DNA of 64,000 bases from Ficedula albicollis (lineage: Eukaryota; Chordata; Aves; Passeriformes; Muscicapidae): contig NC_021678.1 of NCBI RefSeq assembly GCF_000247815.1, forward strand, positions 25,125,036 through 25,189,035, given 5' to 3'. The notes beneath the pieces were generated by a model, which worked only from the letters and a program-made list of their open reading frames with translations, was not told where the DNA came from and searched no databases. Shown here piece after piece: positions 60,323 to 64,000 of the stretch. A program made the position numbers and the translations under genes. Position 1 is the first letter of the stretch; each line of letters starts with the position of its first letter.

Positions 60323-62186
60323 AGGGCTTGTATTCTTTTAAGTTCCTCTTTTTCCTCGAGGTACCTTGTGAGCCCTACAAGAAGCTGCCATTCCCTTCCA
60401 ACAAACCTTGCTTTCAAGCATCAACTGCCTGTAACTTTGAAATGATTTTTGAAAAGAAGAGGGAAAAAAAACCAACCCAAAAAAGGCAACCCTGTGAATG
60501 GAGAGTGTTCACAGACAGGGGTAAATTTGGGTCCAGATGCTCCCAACCTGTTTTTTTTTTTTTCATGCAGATCTGATTTGGTGTTGTCCTGTTGCCAGCC
60601 GGAGGGCAACTGAGTGGGGTCAATAACAGGGTGTGGCCATCAGTCTCTTAACTGGCCTAAGAGAGAAATCCCTTGGGTATCAAATTTACATTTCTCAATT
60701 CCTTAAAAAGGGCACAATAGTCTCAGCACAGCCACTGTGATGGCAGGAGAGTGGACACTTGCTGTGGGATGTATACCTGTATGAGGAGGTAGGAGGTGTG
60801 GGATGGCCAAAACCCCGTTCAGAACTTTGTCTTTGATATGGTGAGACAATTTCAGATCTATTTTACAAATGGAAAACTGGAGGTTTTAAATTCCAGGAGA
60901 AGGGAAAGCAATGCTGTTTGGCCACTAGAACTATCACCTTTCTCTCTGGACTACAGTCAACCCCTTTCCAGTTTAATCATCATAATAGAGCCTTTGAGCT
61001 TTTATCAGACCATCTGATCTGATCTAACCTGTGGAAGTGAAGATGAAAGGTTAATCCTCAGGGCTATCTGCTTTCACTTACCTTTTCTGTCTGAATGCAT
61101 TGTTTCTTTGTCTTGCCTGCCCACTTTTGACATCTCTTGCTGTCTTATAACACTAATGCTGGTTTACATCTGACTCTGTGCAGAGGGTGCAGCCTCTTTG
61201 AGCAGCAGCTGCCTATTCAGAGATGCTTGCAAGTTTCCTTTACTATTTCCTCTACAGGGCTTGTATTCTTTTAAGTTCCTCTTTTTCCTCGAGGTACCTT
61301 GTGAGCCCTACAAGAAGCTGCCATTCCCTTCCAACAAACCTTGCTTTCAAGCATCAACTGCCTGTAACTTTGAAATGATTTTTGAAAAGAAGAGGGAAAA
61401 AAAACCAACCCAAAAAAGGCAACCCTGTGAATGGAGAGTGTTCACAGACAGGGGTAAATTTGGGTCCAGATGCTCCCAACCTGTTTTTTTTTTTTTCATG
61501 CAGATCTGATTTGGTGTTGTCCTGTTGCCAGCCGGAGGGCAACTGAGTGGGGTCAATAACAGGGTGTGGCCATCAGTCTCTTAACTGGCCTAAGAGAGAA
61601 ATCCCTTGGGTATCAAATTTACATTTCTCAATTCCTTAAAAAGGGCACAATAGTCTCAGCACAGCCACTGTGATGGCAGGAGAGTGGACACTTGCTGTGG
61701 GATGTATACCTGTATGAGGAGGTAGGAGGTGTGGGATGGCCAAAACCCCGTTCAGAACTTTGTCTTTGATATGGTGAGACAATTTCAGATCTATTTTACA
61801 AATGGAAAACTGGAGGTTTTAAATTCCAGGAGAAGGGAAAGCAATGCTGTTTGGCCACTAGAACTATCACCTTTCTCTCTGGACTACAGTCAACCCCTTT
61901 CCAGTTTAATCATCATAATAGAGCCTTTGAGCTTTTATCAGACCATCTGATCTGATCTAACCTGTGGAAGTGAAGATGAAAGGTTAATCCTCAGGGCTAT
62001 CTGCTTTCACTTACCTTTTCTGTCTGAATGCATTGTTTCTTTGTCTTGCCTGCCCACTTTTGACATCTCTTGCTGTCTTATAACACTAATGCTGGTTTAC
62101 ATCTGACTCTGTGCAGAGGGTGCAGCCTCTTTGAGCAGCAGCTGCCTATTCAGAGATGCTTGCAAGTTTCCTTTACTATTTCCTCT
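60323..62186. repeat. 933-bp tandem duplication
   Basis: Copy 1 begins at about 60323 and copy 2 at about 61256 (AGGGCTTGTATTC); both run through to ACTATTTCCTCT. The period is exactly 933 wherever I compared it, a T13 run has equal length in both, and I found no substitution. At the junction two or three bases (ACA) lie between TTCCTCT and GGGCTTG. Beyond copy 2 the sequence changes to a (TCCTC)n stretch. Near-perfect identity implies a recent event or a collapsed/false assembly structure. No gene is recognised in the unit. Confidence 0.97.
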
Positions 62187-62200
62187 CCTCTCCTCTCCTG
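62181..62200. repeat. (TCCTC)n short pentanucleotide repeat
   Basis: About four units of TCCTC/CTCCT at the right end of the 933-bp duplication. The breakpoint lies in this pyrimidine-rich repeat. Confidence 0.85.
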
Positions 62201-62399
62201 GCAACTCCTCTCAGTATGATTTATGAATTGCAAGCATAGCTGGGGGTGATGTGAAGTACCAACACCTCTGAGTTCCATTGAATAGGAGCTGGGTAATTAA
62301 TAATAACAAACCAGGAGTGTTTGCTTTGCATGGAGATCACGTAGCAGAGAAGTGTTGTTCCGTATTCTTTGGGAATGGGGGACGTGAGTCCTAACCCTT

Positions 62400-62700
62400 C
62401 CCTGTGCTGTTAAATCTGCATGTCGCTTTCTCTCCTTGGATAATGAAGTAATTCCAGCCTTTCAGGGAGAGAGATCCCTCCATTTCCCCTGTTAGATGCA
62501 GATGTAGTACATGCACCTCGCGGCAAATCAATGCTAACGACGTTCCCGTGCGTTATTGCAGGCGTGCAGTCGAGGAAGCCCAAAGAAAAATGTTCAGCCC
62601 TTGCCAACTGCATTATGAACATCAGGATTCAGGATCTTTAATGTGGCATTTATTAATTGCATTTTGATTTGTGTCGCTGGATTTTAACTCTTTTGAGATT
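62400..62700. promoter_or_regulatory. Candidate conserved element with CpG cluster
   Basis: At 62518-62573 eight CpGs occur in under 60 bp (CTCGCGGC, AACGACGTTCCCGTGCGTT, GGCGTGCAGTCGAGG), the densest in the window. It is followed by AT-rich GCATTTATTAATTGCATTTTG. A plus-strand frame is open from 62447 to a TAA at 62639-62641, with an ATG at 62531 and a possible acceptor TTATTGCAG just before GCGTGCAG; a minus-strand frame (62410-62622) is open too. Open frames on both strands and no known protein argue for a conserved non-coding element rather than an exon, but a terminal exon cannot be excluded. Confidence 0.4.
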
Positions 62701-62704
62701 GCTG

Positions 62705-63180
62705 TTCTGCTTGTGAGTGCCTCTAAAATTGCCAAGGATTGGGCAGATTGAGAAATGGGACAAAAGACAAGGGTGGTGTCTGCAGTACTGCACTGGAACC
62801 TGGACATCTGCAACAAAGCTAAAGAATAGATTCAGACCACCAATAAAAGATGGAAGCTGTTAAATCATTTGGTAGAACACAGAGTAAATACACTCTGTGT
62901 TGCAGTGACAAATGTTGTGGTCATGTGGTCTTTTAAGGGAAGAGGTTCTCTTGAACCTTCCCAAACCTTTCAGGTTTTTGGCCTCTCCACCCTTTGCCTG
63001 TGACAGGTTTTGCATTGCAATAAATCTCTGTGCAGGGTTTTCCTCCTTCTCTAGATGAACTCCCTGATTTGCCCCAGTACATTTTTATTTTGTGAAGATC
63101 AATCTCCTTAACTGTTCTCATTTTCAATCTGTCTTGAAGGCAGGGAACTTGTGTGTTGTTTTCAAGTCACAGCCTAAACT
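62705..63180. other. Non-coding sequence
   Basis: Nothing recognised between the two candidate conserved elements; a minus-strand frame of 64 codons has no domain content. Confidence 0.45.
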
Positions 63181-63184
63181 TCAG

Positions 63185-63440
63185 ATGTCCCTTTTCTGCA
63201 TTTGCAGGCTTTTACCTGGAGCCTGACAGGAAATCTAGGCATTGCTAAAGTTCAAGTTATTATTAATTTAGTAATTGGCATTTTTATAATGGAAATACAT
63301 ACAGCTGTAATGCCTGGCCTCTGCCAGCCAGAATTTATTACACTGTATGCATTATTCTCTTTTTGGGGCCGGTGTTATCTTTCCTAATTTCCTTCGGTGG
63401 TGTGAAACTTCAGTTGAAGCTATTGGCCAAGACAGTCTAG
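63185..63440. promoter_or_regulatory. Candidate conserved non-coding element
   Basis: Non-repetitive AT-rich sequence with GTTATTATTAATTTAGTAATTGGC, AGCTGTAATGCCTGGCC, AGAATTTATTACACTG and TTGGGGCCGGTG...CCTTCGGTGG (retained CpGs). The clustered ATTA/TAAT cores and mixed composition are typical of vertebrate developmental enhancers. Inference only. Confidence 0.4.
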
Positions 63441-63444
63441 CAAA

Positions 63445-64000
63445 AGCTGTAAAAGCTGCCACTTAATTCTGTCCTACTTCCTGTCTTAGAGGTGCTGGGA
63501 GCACACATTTTCCTGAGATTCTCCCCTCCAGAATGTTTCAAACTCTGTTTACGTGATATTTGATTTAACCTGACTTGTTTTAGGAGTTAGTTATTGCTGA
63601 TTCAGTGCACAGGAGATCTGGGGGCTGCCAGGACTGGCTTGGTAGGAAACACCTGCCTACAGCCAGCAACCTACTGCTGTAGTTCTGTGTTATTTTTCTT
63701 TATTTCCTTTTTGATTTGCTTCTTCTGTGCTAAGTATACAACCTTCCCTTCATGTTGACTAGTATAAAGTCTTTTCTCAATGCTGTAGTTCAATTTCTCT
63801 CTTGTTTGGGGTTCTTCTTAAAAGAAGGGAAGGAAATAGCCATAGGTGAGAATCTTAAAAGGTGGTGTTTGTTGTGGGAGAGAAAACAGCACCAAGCTGT
63901 TGCAGGTTCAACATCCTCCTGTGAAGTCCCACCATCAAAGCTGGGGTTGCTGCCAGACTTGTTTCTCCCTGGCTCGCTAAGAAAATTCTGCCTTTGTGCA
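63445..64000. other. Non-coding sequence to window end
   Basis: No gene, TE or RNA recognised; pyrimidine-rich around 63690-63830. Confidence 0.5.

Noticed and set aside
60079..60576. 165-codon plus-strand frame
   Set aside because: No domain or conserved composition; its right half lies in the 933-bp duplicated unit and is repeated at 61198-61509 with a different beginning. Chance frame.

Overview
This window looks like nuclear DNA of a bird, probably a songbird, and I find no gene in it that I can defend. The bird call rests on several pieces of CR1 retrotransposon, the dominant avian LINE. Two of them carry the typical CR1 3' end ('TTCCAACCTAAATGA...', '...TTTTGTGATTCTATGG'), and three carry recognisable pieces of the CR1 reverse-transcriptase ORF. 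There are also two ERV-type LTR pieces with TATA and AATAAA signals. CpG is depleted, no reading frame shows family-like protein content outside CR1, and nothing resembles bacterial gene organisation. The placement (intergenic or inside a very long intron) cannot be told from the sequence alone.

Layout. 1-3.5 kb: unique sequence with two CR1 3' scraps and a GA microsatellite. 3.5-3.95 kb: plus-strand LTR whose CCAAT/TATA/AATAAA segment is tandemly doubled. 10.6-10.9 kb: minus-strand LTR piece. 11.6-19.4 kb: seven short two- or three-copy tandem duplications (40-81 bp units) in 8 kb. 20.3-21.2 kb: T/G-rich and poly-A tracts. 22.76-23.02 kb: plus-strand CR1 3' end. 23-38 kb: long stretch with no repeat I recognise, holding several AT-rich segments that look like conserved non-coding elements. 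38.44-38.66 kb: minus-strand CR1. 46.0-46.4 kb: an uninterrupted run of 360 C. 47.2-48.4 kb: a ~593-bp segment present twice, each copy preceded by a poly-G run. 49.3-49.8 kb: decayed CR1 reverse-transcriptase fragment. 52.2 and 56.1 kb: further short duplications. 58.16-58.91 kb: CR1 3' part with an in-frame 129-bp internal duplication. 60.3-62.2 kb: a 933-bp segment repeated in tandem with no difference that I could see. 62.4-63.45 kb: two strong candidate conserved elements, one with a dense CpG cluster.

There is no cooperating gene set here. The real structure is (a) a transposon graveyard, (b) an unusual number of local two-copy tandem duplications of very different ages, (c) long C/G homopolymers associated with duplications, some of which may be assembly errors, and (d) candidate regulatory elements. 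I looked for an undescribed gene system and found no support for one.
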